A stretch of 64,000 nucleotides of DNA from the NCBI RefSeq assembly GCF_013602415.1, contig NZ_WPAG02000002.1:2049480-2113479 (forward strand). Reading direction: 5' to 3'. A model generated the notes under the pieces. That model did not search any database, was not told where the DNA came from, and saw nothing but the letters and a program-made list of their open reading frames with translations. Positions 23,163 to 32,583 of this stretch are shown here, in pieces. The stretch's first letter is position 1; the number at the start of each line of letters is the position of its first letter. The translations under genes and the position numbers were made by a program. This stretch comes from Rhodococcus sp. B50. Its GTDB lineage: Bacteria > Actinomycetota > Actinomycetes > Mycobacteriales > Mycobacteriaceae.

Positions 23163-24965
23163 TCACTTCGCGTACAGGGCGTCGATCTCGTGGGCGAAAC
23201 GTTCGGTGACGACGTTGCGCTTGATCTTCAGCGTCGGGGTGAGCTCACCGGATTCCTCGGTGAGATCGCGGTCGAGGATGACGAACTTCTTGATCGCCTC
23301 GGTGTGCGAGACGAGCGTGTTGGCGTCGTCCACGATGGTCTGCATCGCGTCCCGCAGCGCGGGATCGTGGCGCAGGTCCGCGATCGTCGCACCGGCCGGC
23401 TTGCCGTTCTCGGTCTTCCAGTTCTCGAAGACGTCCGGGTCGACGGTCACGAGAGCGGTGACGAAGCTGCGACCGTCGCCGATGACGACGGCCTGGGAGA
23501 CGAGGGTGTGCGACCGCATGCGGTCCTCGATCGGCCCGGGCGAGACGTTCTTGCCGCCGGCGGTGATGATGAGGTCCTTCTTGCGTCCGGTGATGGACAG
23601 ATACCCGTCCTCGTCCAGAGAGCCGAGGTCGCCGGTGCGGAACCAGCCGTCGTCGAAGGCGCCGGCAGTGGCCTCCTCGTTGCGCCAGTAACCGTCGAAG
23701 ACGACCATGCCGCGCAGTTCGATCTCACCGTCGGCCGCGATACGCGCCGAGTTCCCGCCCATGGGGCGTCCGACGGTGCCGATCTTCTGCGAGCCGGGCG
23801 CGTTCACGCTGTGCGCGGCCGTGGTCTCGGTGAGGCCGTAGCCTTCGTAGATCGGCACGCCGACGCCGCGGAAGAAGTGTCCGAGGCGCGGGCTCAGGGC
23901 GCCGCCACCGGAGATCGCGTACCAGCACTCGTTGCCCATGGCCTGGCGCAGCTTGGAGAAGACCAGCCTGTCGGCGACAGTACGCTTGGCCTTCAGCAGC
24001 AGCGTCGAGCCGCCCTGGTCGAGCGACTCGCTGTAGGCGATGGCGGTGCGCTCCGCGAAATCGAAGATCGCTGCCTTGACCGGTCCGCCGGCCGCAGCCT
24101 TGGCCGCTGCGGCGTCGCGCACCTTCTCGAAGACGCGGGGCACACCGAGGATGATGTTCGGCGAGTACCGCGCGAACTGCGCGGAGACGGTCGAGAAGTC
24201 CGACCAGTGCGCCTGCGCGGCTCCGGCTTCGAACAGTGCGAGCGACACGGCGCGGGCGAGAACGTGTGCGAGGGGAAGGAAGGTCAGGCCCCGGTTACCG
24301 GGCTTGGCAACCACACCGACATCGGAGGTGAGGATCGACCGGACCTCGGCGAGGAAGTTGCGGTGGGTGAGCATGCATCCCTTGGGGCGTCCGGTGGTCC
24401 CCGAGGTGTAGACGAGGGAGGCGAGTCCCTCGGAGCGGATTCCGGACAGGCGCGCGGTGATCTCGGCGTCGTCGACGTCGGCTCCGTCGGCCGCGAGGAT
24501 GTTCACTGCGCCGTCCTCGATCTGCAGGAGGCGACGCAGCGTGGCGGGCATGTCGACGAAGAGCTTCTCGTGCCGCGCGGTCTCGACGACGGCGAGGACG
24601 GCCTCGGAGTCCTGAAGAATCCAGCGGATCTGTTCGGTGGACGACGAGTCGTAGATCGGCACCGATACCGCGCCCGCCGCCCAGATCGCGTAGTCGAACA
24701 ACGACCACTCGTACCGGGTGGCCGACAGCAGCGCGACGCGATCGCCGGGCTCGACGCCGTTGGCGATCAGGCCCTTGGCGACGGCCCTCACCTGGTCGGC
24801 GAACTGCTGCGCGGTGACCGCGACCCAGTCGTCGCCCTGCGGCCGGGAGTACATCACGCGATGCGGAGTCTTCTCCGCATGGGTGAACACCGTGTGGACG
24901 ACCGATTCGTCGTCACCGATGGTGAACAGGGCCGGGGTCGAGTACTCACGCACTGCAATCTCCAT
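23163..24965 (-). CDS. fadD15: Long-chain fatty acyl-CoA synthetase, FadD15-type
   Basis: The 600-aa adenylate-forming enzyme contains the AMP-binding motif YTSGTTGRPKGCMLTH, the YGLTETTAAHSVN segment, RTGDLGSLDEDGYLSITGRKK and a C-terminal KIKRNVV catalytic-lysine region. Length and N-terminus (EIAVREYSTPALFTIGDDES) match mycobacterial FadD15, also 600 aa. It activates fatty acids to acyl-CoA. The start overlaps the end of the upstream marR gene by 20 nt, so the two form an operon. Confidence 0.9.
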   Translation of the reverse strand: MEIAVREYSTPALFTIGDDESVVHTVFTHAEKTPHRVMYSRPQGDDWVAVTAQQFADQVRAVAKGLIANGVEPGDRVALLSATRYEWSLFDYAIWAAGAVSVPIYDSSSTEQIRWILQDSEAVLAVVETARHEKLFVDMPATLRRLLQIEDGAVNILAADGADVDDAEITARLSGIRSEGLASLVYTSGTTGRPKGCMLTHRNFLAEVRSILTSDVGVVAKPGNRGLTFLPLAHVLARAVSLALFEAGAAQAHWSDFSTVSAQFARYSPNIILGVPRVFEKVRDAAAAKAAAGGPVKAAIFDFAERTAIAYSESLDQGGSTLLLKAKRTVADRLVFSKLRQAMGNECWYAISGGGALSPRLGHFFRGVGVPIYEGYGLTETTAAHSVNAPGSQKIGTVGRPMGGNSARIAADGEIELRGMVVFDGYWRNEEATAGAFDDGWFRTGDLGSLDEDGYLSITGRKKDLIITAGGKNVSPGPIEDRMRSHTLVSQAVVIGDGRSFVTALVTVDPDVFENWKTENGKPAGATIADLRHDPALRDAMQTIVDDANTLVSHTEAIKKFVILDRDLTEESGELTPTLKIKRNVVTERFAHEIDALYAK

Positions 24966-25434
24966 CGTTCTGGTCGGGAGTCCGGTCGTCGGAATCGATT
25001 CCTGCGCGGAAGCGGCGCAGAAGGTCCACGAAGCGGTCGAGGTCGTTCTCGTCCCAGCCCTCGAGGCCGGCGCGGACGTCGTCGAGACGACGCACGACTG
25101 CACCTTCGAGAACCGCCGCTCCGTGGTCGGTGAGTCGAAGCGGATGACCGGCGCGTGCCGGACCCGTCCCCGCCTCGACCCAGCCCACATCGACGGCGTG
25201 ACGCAGCTGACGCGACACGGTCGAGCGGTGGACACCGAAGACCTCGGATATGTCGGTGGCACGGCAGCCCGGATTTCGCGAGATGAAGCCGAGAAGCGAA
25301 TGCTGGACCAGCGAGAGACCACTGTCCTGCATTCGGGCTCCGGACGTCAGGAAGCGCACGAGGTGAGCGAACTCCTCGTATACGCGGGCAACGCCGTCCG
25401 CAGACGGCCGCCGGGCCTGCCGATTGTGTTGCAC
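24946..25434 (-). CDS. MarR family transcriptional regulator
   Basis: The 162-aa protein has a MarR winged helix: LVQHSLLGFISRNPGCRATD, then SEVFGVHRSTVSRQLRHAVD, and the wing TGPARAGHPLRLTDHG. The GTG at 25434 is chosen because a TATAGT -10 element ends 6 nt before it. The frame continues further upstream but runs through that promoter. It is co-transcribed with fadD15 and probably regulates it in response to an acyl or aromatic ligand. The 175-bp gap to jetA holds both divergent promoters and no gene. Confidence 0.85.
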   Translation of the reverse strand: MQHNRQARRPSADGVARVYEEFAHLVRFLTSGARMQDSGLSLVQHSLLGFISRNPGCRATDISEVFGVHRSTVSRQLRHAVDVGWVEAGTGPARAGHPLRLTDHGAAVLEGAVVRRLDDVRAGLEGWDENDLDRFVDLLRRFRAGIDSDDRTPDQNDGDCSA

Positions 25435-25440
25435 AGGGCA

Positions 25441-25446
25441 ACTATA
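25441..25446 (-). promoter_or_regulatory. -10 element TATAGT, leaderless start of marR-fadD15
   Basis: TATAGT on the minus strand ends exactly 6 nt before the marR GTG, in an AT-rich patch (ACTATAAACA on the plus strand). This is the strongest leaderless promoter candidate in the window. Confidence 0.55.
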
Positions 25447-25609
25447 AACACGAGTGAGGCAGGGCACGAATCCACTCCGTGTCCTGCCGATCCCGGTCTG
25501 TCTCTTCACAGCCTGTGCGCGCGCTCGGCGAACTCACACACCGTGTTCCGCAATCACCGGGCTAGCCTGTCTGTCCGTACGGCGTCAGCACTCGGGAAGA
25601 AGAGGTCGG

Positions 25610-27166
25610 ATGGGCGAACACACCGGTCGCGACCTGTTCCGCTACCTCGTCGCCGACGAAGCGGACGAGTACCTCGCGGTGATGGACAGCTTCACCGGCC
25701 TGCTGCTTGCAGAACTGTCCGCGGACGACATCGCAGCCTCGTGCGCGGCGCGGGGCGCGACGCTCGACGCCGCGGTCGTCGACGCCCGGTGTCGCCGGCT
25801 GGTCCGATGGGGAAACCTCGCGCTCGTGAGCCGGGCCGGGGGAAGTGACGACGGGGGCACCGGCGGATCCCACCGGCGGAGCGTCCGGGACGTGGTGTCC
25901 ATCGACGTCAGGGACGTGGTGTCCACCGACGTCCGCGACCGTGCCCGGTACCGGCCGACACCGGCCGGACTGCGGGTGCACCGTGAGGCCGGCAGGCTGC
26001 TCGCCACCTCCGATGGAGTGCACGAGGTCGCACGTGAGTCGCTCGGTTGTGTAGCCGACACACTCGGCCGGATCGACGAACTGCTGATCGGCGACCGGGC
26101 CGTGCTCGACCGGGACGAGTTGGCCGCGCACGTCACCGCCCTGTTCTCGCACCACCGGTTGTTCACGGACAGCGTCGCCGATTTCTACTCGCATCTCGCC
26201 GAGATCCTCGGCCGTCTCGACGACGCAGGGGGCGTCACCGACTACACGGAGACCAAGCACCTGCTCCTCGACTATGTCGACGTCATCGGATCGGACGTCG
26301 AACGTCTCGCCCCTCTCGTCACGACCAGACTGGCTCGACTGGAACCACGTCTGGACTCCCTGCTCACCGCGCTGCCCGAGTTCGGCCTGCGCGGGACCGA
26401 GGGGTCGCACACCGTTCCGGGCCTCTCCCCCGGTCGCCGTCGCGCCGATTGGGAGGCATTGGGGCAGTGGTACGCCGAGGACTACGGCCCGCGACGCATG
26501 CGCGACGCGGCGGCGTCGGCACTGAGCCGACTGCTCGTGCGCACGCGACGGATCACGGCGAGCACGCAGGGCTTCTCGCACCGCGCGGATCTGTTGCGCC
26601 TGGCACGGTGGTTCACCGAATCCTCCGACGAGCAGGCCCACCGCTTGTTCGCCGCGACCTTCGGTACTTTCCCGAGCCGGCACCTGCTGCTCGGCCCCGA
26701 TGAGACCGATCCTCGCGTCGGTGCGGGCACGTCGTGGTGGCGGGCCGATCCCGTCGTCGTGCCGGTGTCGCTGCGCGAGCGCGGCGACCACTCGTCCCGA
26801 GGAGGTGTCGGACGTCTCCCCGATTCGCTGCCCGGCCGGGTCCGAGCGGACGAACTCGCGCGGCACGAGTCACGCCGCCGCGCCGACGCCGTCGCCGAGT
26901 TGAGTTCGGCGGGCGACCTCCACGGCGCGCACCTGTCGACGGTGGCACGCGACGTACTCCTCGACATCCTCGCCACGGCACTCGCGGGCTACCGAACCGC
27001 CGATGGTCCGGTGCACGTGGACGATCCCGATCTCGGGTTGTCGCTCACGGCCGAGCCCGGTGCCGACACGGTCGTGCACTGCCCCGACGGAGACCTCACC
27101 GTGCACGGTCTCTCGCTGCGCGCTGCGGCGACGGAACCGCTCGACCACAGTGCGGTGACCCCGTGA
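25610..27166 (+). CDS. jetA: JetA, TIGR02677/DUF2397-type Wadjet subunit
   Basis: The 518-aa protein begins MGEHTGRDLFRYLVADEADE and contains long helical stretches with winged-helix-like parts (YRPTPAGLRVHREAGRLL). Its size, position and partners match the TIGR02677 family, the kleisin-like subunit of the SMC-type Wadjet complex (type II in the usual nomenclature, as I recall it). A duplicated stretch (RDVVSIDVRDVVSTDVRD) lies near residue 90. AAGAGG precedes the ATG, and the stop overlaps jetB as GTGA. It should assemble with JetB and JetC into a plasmid-sensing loop extruder. Confidence 0.85.
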   Translation: MGEHTGRDLFRYLVADEADEYLAVMDSFTGLLLAELSADDIAASCAARGATLDAAVVDARCRRLVRWGNLALVSRAGGSDDGGTGGSHRRSVRDVVSIDVRDVVSTDVRDRARYRPTPAGLRVHREAGRLLATSDGVHEVARESLGCVADTLGRIDELLIGDRAVLDRDELAAHVTALFSHHRLFTDSVADFYSHLAEILGRLDDAGGVTDYTETKHLLLDYVDVIGSDVERLAPLVTTRLARLEPRLDSLLTALPEFGLRGTEGSHTVPGLSPGRRRADWEALGQWYAEDYGPRRMRDAAASALSRLLVRTRRITASTQGFSHRADLLRLARWFTESSDEQAHRLFAATFGTFPSRHLLLGPDETDPRVGAGTSWWRADPVVVPVSLRERGDHSSRGGVGRLPDSLPGRVRADELARHESRRRADAVAELSSAGDLHGAHLSTVARDVLLDILATALAGYRTADGPVHVDDPDLGLSLTAEPGADTVVHCPDGDLTVHGLSLRAAATEPLDHSAVTP

Positions 27167-28293
27167 GCACCCCGCATCCGAGTACGGCATCGCCGGACGC
27201 CTCCGGCCGGCGCGACGCCGCGCGAGCACTGCTGCAGCAGCCGATCGTCACCGTCGCCGGCGACCGTGAGACGTTCGACCTCGTACGACGCCACGCGGCG
27301 CCTCTGAAGGCCATGTTCGCCGACCGGCTCGGATACCGCCTCGTCGTGGAACCGACCTTCGTCCGTCTCCTCAAGGCACCACTCGAACCCACGGCACCGC
27401 ACCGGGCCCTCCGGCACACCGACGGCACCGAGTTCGGCGCGATCACCTACGCGTGCCTCGCACTCGTGTGCGCGGCACTGATCGAACCCGGGACCGGCGA
27501 CCGCGTGTCCGCCCGCACTCTGCTCGAGCAGGTGCGCGCCGACGCGAGGGAGAACGGCATCGTGTTCGGCGACTCGGTGTCCGAGGAGCGGAACTTTGCT
27601 GCCGCCCTGCGCATCCTCGAGGAATGGGGAGTGATCACCGAGTCCGATCCGATGGACGAGGAGAACGGCGACGCGCCCCACTTCGGGATCCATCGCGACC
27701 TGCTCCCCTACCTGCTCGACGCTCGCCTGCACGAGATGTCCCGCCCTGCAGCCGCACTCACACACCTCGAGCACGAGCCCGCGGGCCGGCGCCTGTACCG
27801 GCGGCTCGTCGAGGATCCGTTCGTCGCGCGCGACGAACTGGACGACGAGTCGGCGGCGATACTCGCCCGCGACCGGCACGAACTCGCCCGGATGCTGGAC
27901 GAGGACTTCGGCCTCGTCCTCGAGGTGCGGGCCGAAGGCGCGCTCGCATACGACCCGGCCGGCGTACTCACCGACGACGCCTTCCCTGGACCGGGGACCC
28001 TGAGGCATGCCAGTCTGCTGCTCGTCTCCGAACTCGTCGGACGGTTCGGGGATCGGGCGGCGGCCACCCTGCACGTCGACGCGCAGACCCTCGACTCGAT
28101 CCTCGGCGACCTCGCCACCTCGCATTCCCGCACGTGGAAGAGCACCTACGTCCGCGACCTCGCACTCCTGCGCCGCGACGTCGTCGCCCTGCTCACCCGT
28201 CTCGGGTTGGCGCGTCCGCACGAGGACGGACTCGAACTGACCGCACCCGCCGCCCGCTACCGCCCCGCTCCCGCCGAAAGCCACTGTCGATGA
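27163..28293 (+). CDS. jetB: JetB, TIGR02678/DUF2398-type Wadjet subunit
   Basis: The 376-aa protein has features of the TIGR02678 family: an N-terminal helical part with ARALLQQPIVTVAGDRETF, the segment RNFAAALRILEEWGVI typical of a winged helix, and a C-terminal winged-helix region ending LLTRLGLARPHEDGL. It corresponds to the MukE-like KITE subunit that bridges kleisin and SMC heads. The GTG start lies in the jetA stop, and its own stop overlaps the jetC ATG (ATGA), so the three genes are strictly coupled. Confidence 0.87.
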   Translation: MSTPHPSTASPDASGRRDAARALLQQPIVTVAGDRETFDLVRRHAAPLKAMFADRLGYRLVVEPTFVRLLKAPLEPTAPHRALRHTDGTEFGAITYACLALVCAALIEPGTGDRVSARTLLEQVRADARENGIVFGDSVSEERNFAAALRILEEWGVITESDPMDEENGDAPHFGIHRDLLPYLLDARLHEMSRPAAALTHLEHEPAGRRLYRRLVEDPFVARDELDDESAAILARDRHELARMLDEDFGLVLEVRAEGALAYDPAGVLTDDAFPGPGTLRHASLLLVSELVGRFGDRAAATLHVDAQTLDSILGDLATSHSRTWKSTYVRDLALLRRDVVALLTRLGLARPHEDGLELTAPAARYRPAPAESHCR

Positions 28294-31200
28294 CCCATGT
28301 GCCCGACCCGTCCGCCCTCGACGGGAACCCTCCACCCCGCTTCCCGGATCGCTGGCGTCTCCGCCGCGCCGGGATCGTCAACGTCTGGCACTATCTCGAC
28401 GTCGAATTCGTCCTGTCCGGTGGACGGATGATCCTGCGCGGCACCAACGGCTCCGGCAAGTCCCGCGCCCTCGAGATGTTGTTGCCGTTCCTTCTCGACG
28501 GCGACCGCAGGCGCATGGACGCGACGGGTGCCGCGAAGGTCGATCTGGACGAACTCATGCGCACCGGAGCTTCGGATACGACCGATCGTGTCGGATATCT
28601 GTGGCTCGAACTCGCTCGTCCCAGTGGACATCTCACCATCGGAGCGCAGATCCGCCACCGCTCCGACGCACGTCGCAGCGAGGTGTACTTCTTCACGACG
28701 CCCCTGTGTGTCGGCACCGACCTGCGTCTCGTCGACGACGCTCGCGTCCCCCTCTCGCGCGAGCGGCTCACCGAACTCGTCGGCGCCGACAATCTCACCC
28801 GCGACCCGGAACGGCATCGCGAGTCGGTGCGCAGGCTGGTGTTCGGCCTGCACGGTGAGACCGGACGCGACCGCTACGACGGCCTGCTGCAACTGCTGCA
28901 CACCCTGCGCTCACCCGACGTCGGCAACCGGATCGACGAGGGTCGCCTTCCGCAGATCCTGTCGGACGCGCTGCCACCACTGACGGAGAACATGCTCGCC
29001 GAGGCCGGAGGTCGCCTCGACCTGCTCGGCGAGACTCGTCAGGAACAGATCCGGCTCGAGACGGCGCGCGCACACGTGCTGCGCTTCCACGAAATGTACC
29101 GGCGGTATGCGGCCGACCTGCTCCGCGCCGACGCCGACACCGCCGTCGAGGTCGCGCAGCGGGTCGTCGAGACCCGATGCGCACTCGCCGCCGCAGAGGC
29201 CGAGGCGGCCGACCTCGACGCCCAGGCCGCCGCCGCCGACACCCGCCTCCGGGAGCGCCGCGATCAGGTGGCCGAACTCGACCGGGCGATCCGCGGACTC
29301 GAAACCCACGAGATGTTCCGGTCCGCGGACGATCTCGCGCAGCGTCAGCTCGCCGTCGATGCGCTCCATCGCGCAGCCGAACACGCGGCAGCCGCGGCCG
29401 AGCGCAGTCGCCTGCGGGAACGGCGCGACGCGGGCCATGCGGCCGGTGTCCTCGACGAACTGACCTGCGCGGTCACGCGCGCCGCGCGGCGTCTCGCGAC
29501 GGCGGGCCGCGACCTGCTGTCGGTGGGTCTTTCGCACGACACCGTGCCGACCACGCTGCACTTCTCCGTCGACCCCCCACCGGCTGTGCTCGAACCCGTC
29601 CGGACCGGCGTCCACGACACCCCCGAGCAGGTGGTGAGGCCGGTCGTGGCGACGGTGTCTCTCGACCCCGAACAGGTCGGCGATGCCCGGGACGCGGTCC
29701 TGCGCTCGGCCGAGGCGACCCGTCGCAGGCGGGACCAGGCCGACCGGCGACTGGTCGAGGCGCGTCGTCTCGACGCCGCCGCGCACGCGGTCCGCGAGGC
29801 CGAGGCGGCCGCCGATCGCGCGGCCCGCGACGCCGAACACCGTGCGGTCGAAGCCGCCGAGACCGATGCCGGTGTCGGCGCGGCCGCCGCCGGTCTGCAG
29901 CACCGGTGGCGCGAGTGGATCACCGCCGACCGCACGACGGCGCTGCTGCCGGAGCTCGACCGGGATCGGGTCGTTCTGATGCGCCGACTGTCCACGCAGC
30001 TCGACGCGCTGATCGACACGGCCCCGGCCGACATCACTCCGCCCGATCTCGGCTCCGACGGCGTCGACCTCGATTCGGCACTCGGGGAGCTGGATTCGCT
30101 GCCGGCAGCCGCCGCGCGTTCCGCGCTGAGTGACCTCGACAACGTCCCGGCGGAACGGGAGCGTCGAGAACGCGACGCACGGATCGCGCGCGAGCACCTC
30201 GTCCGTGAGCAGGCCGCGCTCGAAGCAGCGGGCGAGGGGCCCGAGCAGGCGCCCTGGCACGTGCGCACCGACGGTGTCCCTCTGTGGCGGGCGGTGGAAT
30301 TCGTCGGCACCCTCGGGGACGACGACCGCGCCGGAATCGAGGCGGCGCTGCTCGCCGCGGGTTTCCTCACTGCCACGGTCGACGGGGAGGGACGCTTGCG
30401 CGCACTCGGCGGCCAGGTCCTCGTCTCGCCGCGCGGTGAACCACCGGCACAGCCCCTGTCAACGGTCCTGCGCCCCGACCCCGACGCCGGCGTACCGCTG
30501 CCGGCGATCAACGCCGTCCTGAACACGATCGGTTTCGAGGACGCCACCGCCGTGGCCTCGGTCTCGCGGGACGGTCGCTGGCACAACGGTGTTCTGCGCG
30601 GACGGCACACCGCCGAGACCCCACGCTGCGTCGGCAGGGCGGCCCGCGAGGCTGCTACCGCGGCCCGCCGCGTGCGCCTCGACGAGATCCGCGCCGAACT
30701 CATCCGGATCGACCTCGCGACGGAACAGCTGCGCGTCGACTTCCCCGACGCGGCGCACCGACGGGCGGAGATCGACGCGCACCTGTCGACCGCACCGACC
30801 TCGCACGCCCTGCGAGCCGCCCTCGAACGGCGTCGGCACGCGTACGGGCGCGTGCGTTCCGCGGCGGACACCGCGGTGGAGCTGCGCGAACAGGCAACGG
30901 CGCTGCGGGCCCGCTGGAGCGCCGACCTCGACGCCCATCGCACCGCGTGCTCGCACTTCGGGGTGCCCGGTGAGGTTCCGGAACTCGAGGCGCTGGTCGC
31001 CGGGTGTGCCTCCACCGAAGCGCTGTGCGCCGACCTGGCCCGCGATCTCGGTGACGTCCTCTCCGCACACACCCGGTTCACGGACGCCGCCGATCGGTGC
31101 GCGCAGGCCACAGCCGAGCGGATCGAGGCGGAGGAGATCGCCGAATCGTGCCGCTACGAATGGCACGCGAAGGCCGCGGTGGTCGCGGCCCAGACCGCGG

Positions 31201-32522
31201 CCGTGGACGTCGACGCCGGCGACCTGGCGAGGGAACTGCGCGACTCGGAGGCCGAACGGGCACGCGCCGACGAGCAGTTCCGACGCACGGTCGCTCACCG
31301 CGAGCACCTCGGCCGTGCCGTCGCCGAGGTGCTGCAACGATGCGCGGCTACGCGCGAACGACTCGACCGCGACCGGCGCGAACTCGCCGCGGCCGCGGAA
31401 CTGCTCGCCGCGCACCTGCAGCTGCCCGAAGTGCACGCCGCACTCGAGAAGGATCCCGATCCGACCGCTGCGTCCTCGTGGACGCTGCTCCCTCCCGTCC
31501 ACCCCGAGGATCCCGACCACGTGCGCTCGGTGGCTCGGGACCTCCTGGCCGCGCTGCCGCCGCGCACCGGAATCGACGAGAACGCGATGCTGGTCGCGCT
31601 GCAGCAGTTCGATCGCGATATCGCCGCCCGCTTCGACGTCGAGCACACGGTGACGCACGGTGTCCACCGGGTACGGATCGCCGGGGTGGGCGACGACAGC
31701 ACACCCGCGGGCGTCTCGGCCGCACTCACCCGTCGAGTCGAGGAGGGCCGCAGGACCCTGTCGCAACGGGAGCACGACGTGTTCACCGGCTTCGTGCTAG
31801 GCGGTGTGGCCGACGAACTGCGCCGCCGGATCGACCGGGCACGGCAGCTGATCACGGCGATGAACGACAGTCTCGCCGAGAGCCGCACGACGCACGGGAT
31901 CGGCGTGCGGATCGAGTGGCGACCCGGTGGCGAGGACACCGACGCGGCTCGCCTGACGCGACTGCTCACCGACACCGACCGCTCGGCCGACGATGCGGCC
32001 GAACTGGTCGAGATGCTGCGCCGCCGGGTCGAGTCCGCGCATGCCGCCGACCCGGCCGCCGGGTTCGCGCTGCACCTGTCGCAGGCACTGGACTACCGAC
32101 GCTGGCACGAGGTCGAGGTGACGATCGTCGGCCCGGGACCGGACCAGGAGCGACGGATTTCCGCGCGCGCCAAGATATCCCAAGGTGAGACGCGCTTCGT
32201 GTCGTACATCGCGCTGTTCGCGGCGGCAGACGGCTGTCTCTCGGGTCTTCCCGACACCGGTACCGCATTGCGGCTGGTGCTGCTCGACGACGCGTTCGCC
32301 AAGATCGACGATCCGACGATCGGTGAGCTGATGGGCCTGCTCGTGCGGCAGGACATCGATTTCGTCATGACCGGGCACGCGCTGTGGGGTTGTGTGCCCG
32401 AGGTACCCGAACTCGACGTCTACGAGGTCCGCCGGCTCGGCGACGGTGCGGCCGTGACGACCCGCGTCCACTGGGACGGCCGCGTGCGGCGCCTGCGGCC
32501 GCTCACCGACCTACCGACATGA
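28290..32522 (+). CDS. jetC: JetC, TIGR02680/SbcC-MukB-like SMC ATPase of Wadjet
   Basis: The 1410-aa SMC-like ATPase has a Walker A GTNGSGKS at residues 51-58. About 900 residues of charged Ala/Glu/Arg-rich coiled coil follow, interrupted near residues 650-740 by a globular, hinge-like region. The C-terminal head has a signature-like SQGETRFVSYIALFAA and Walker B VLLDDAFAKIDD (Asp1333, Asp1334). The second Asp occupies the position of the usual catalytic Glu; this may be normal for the family. It is the motor of the complex. The gene ends 61 bp before the convergent thiolase gene, so no jetD follows. Confidence 0.9.
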   Translation: MTHVPDPSALDGNPPPRFPDRWRLRRAGIVNVWHYLDVEFVLSGGRMILRGTNGSGKSRALEMLLPFLLDGDRRRMDATGAAKVDLDELMRTGASDTTDRVGYLWLELARPSGHLTIGAQIRHRSDARRSEVYFFTTPLCVGTDLRLVDDARVPLSRERLTELVGADNLTRDPERHRESVRRLVFGLHGETGRDRYDGLLQLLHTLRSPDVGNRIDEGRLPQILSDALPPLTENMLAEAGGRLDLLGETRQEQIRLETARAHVLRFHEMYRRYAADLLRADADTAVEVAQRVVETRCALAAAEAEAADLDAQAAAADTRLRERRDQVAELDRAIRGLETHEMFRSADDLAQRQLAVDALHRAAEHAAAAAERSRLRERRDAGHAAGVLDELTCAVTRAARRLATAGRDLLSVGLSHDTVPTTLHFSVDPPPAVLEPVRTGVHDTPEQVVRPVVATVSLDPEQVGDARDAVLRSAEATRRRRDQADRRLVEARRLDAAAHAVREAEAAADRAARDAEHRAVEAAETDAGVGAAAAGLQHRWREWITADRTTALLPELDRDRVVLMRRLSTQLDALIDTAPADITPPDLGSDGVDLDSALGELDSLPAAAARSALSDLDNVPAERERRERDARIAREHLVREQAALEAAGEGPEQAPWHVRTDGVPLWRAVEFVGTLGDDDRAGIEAALLAAGFLTATVDGEGRLRALGGQVLVSPRGEPPAQPLSTVLRPDPDAGVPLPAINAVLNTIGFEDATAVASVSRDGRWHNGVLRGRHTAETPRCVGRAAREAATAARRVRLDEIRAELIRIDLATEQLRVDFPDAAHRRAEIDAHLSTAPTSHALRAALERRRHAYGRVRSAADTAVELREQATALRARWSADLDAHRTACSHFGVPGEVPELEALVAGCASTEALCADLARDLGDVLSAHTRFTDAADRCAQATAERIEAEEIAESCRYEWHAKAAVVAAQTAAVDVDAGDLARELRDSEAERARADEQFRRTVAHREHLGRAVAEVLQRCAATRERLDRDRRELAAAAELLAAHLQLPEVHAALEKDPDPTAASSWTLLPPVHPEDPDHVRSVARDLLAALPPRTGIDENAMLVALQQFDRDIAARFDVEHTVTHGVHRVRIAGVGDDSTPAGVSAALTRRVEEGRRTLSQREHDVFTGFVLGGVADELRRRIDRARQLITAMNDSLAESRTTHGIGVRIEWRPGGEDTDAARLTRLLTDTDRSADDAAELVEMLRRRVESAHAADPAAGFALHLSQALDYRRWHEVEVTIVGPGPDQERRISARAKISQGETRFVSYIALFAAADGCLSGLPDTGTALRLVLLDDAFAKIDDPTIGELMGLLVRQDIDFVMTGHALWGCVPEVPELDVYEVRRLGDGAAVTTRVHWDGRVRRLRPLTDLPT

Positions 32523-32559
32523 CGGTGGCGGACGCATATCGGTATCGCGTCCGCCACTG
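32523..32559. terminator. Convergent terminator after jetC and thiolase gene
   Basis: CGGTGGCGGACGC (32523-32535) pairs with GCGTCCGCCACTG (32547-32559), 13 bp with one wobble, loop 11 nt. It fills the 61-bp gap between the converging genes. Confidence 0.7.
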
Positions 32560-32583
32560 TCGGGATCCTGGGGAGGTGCCGGA

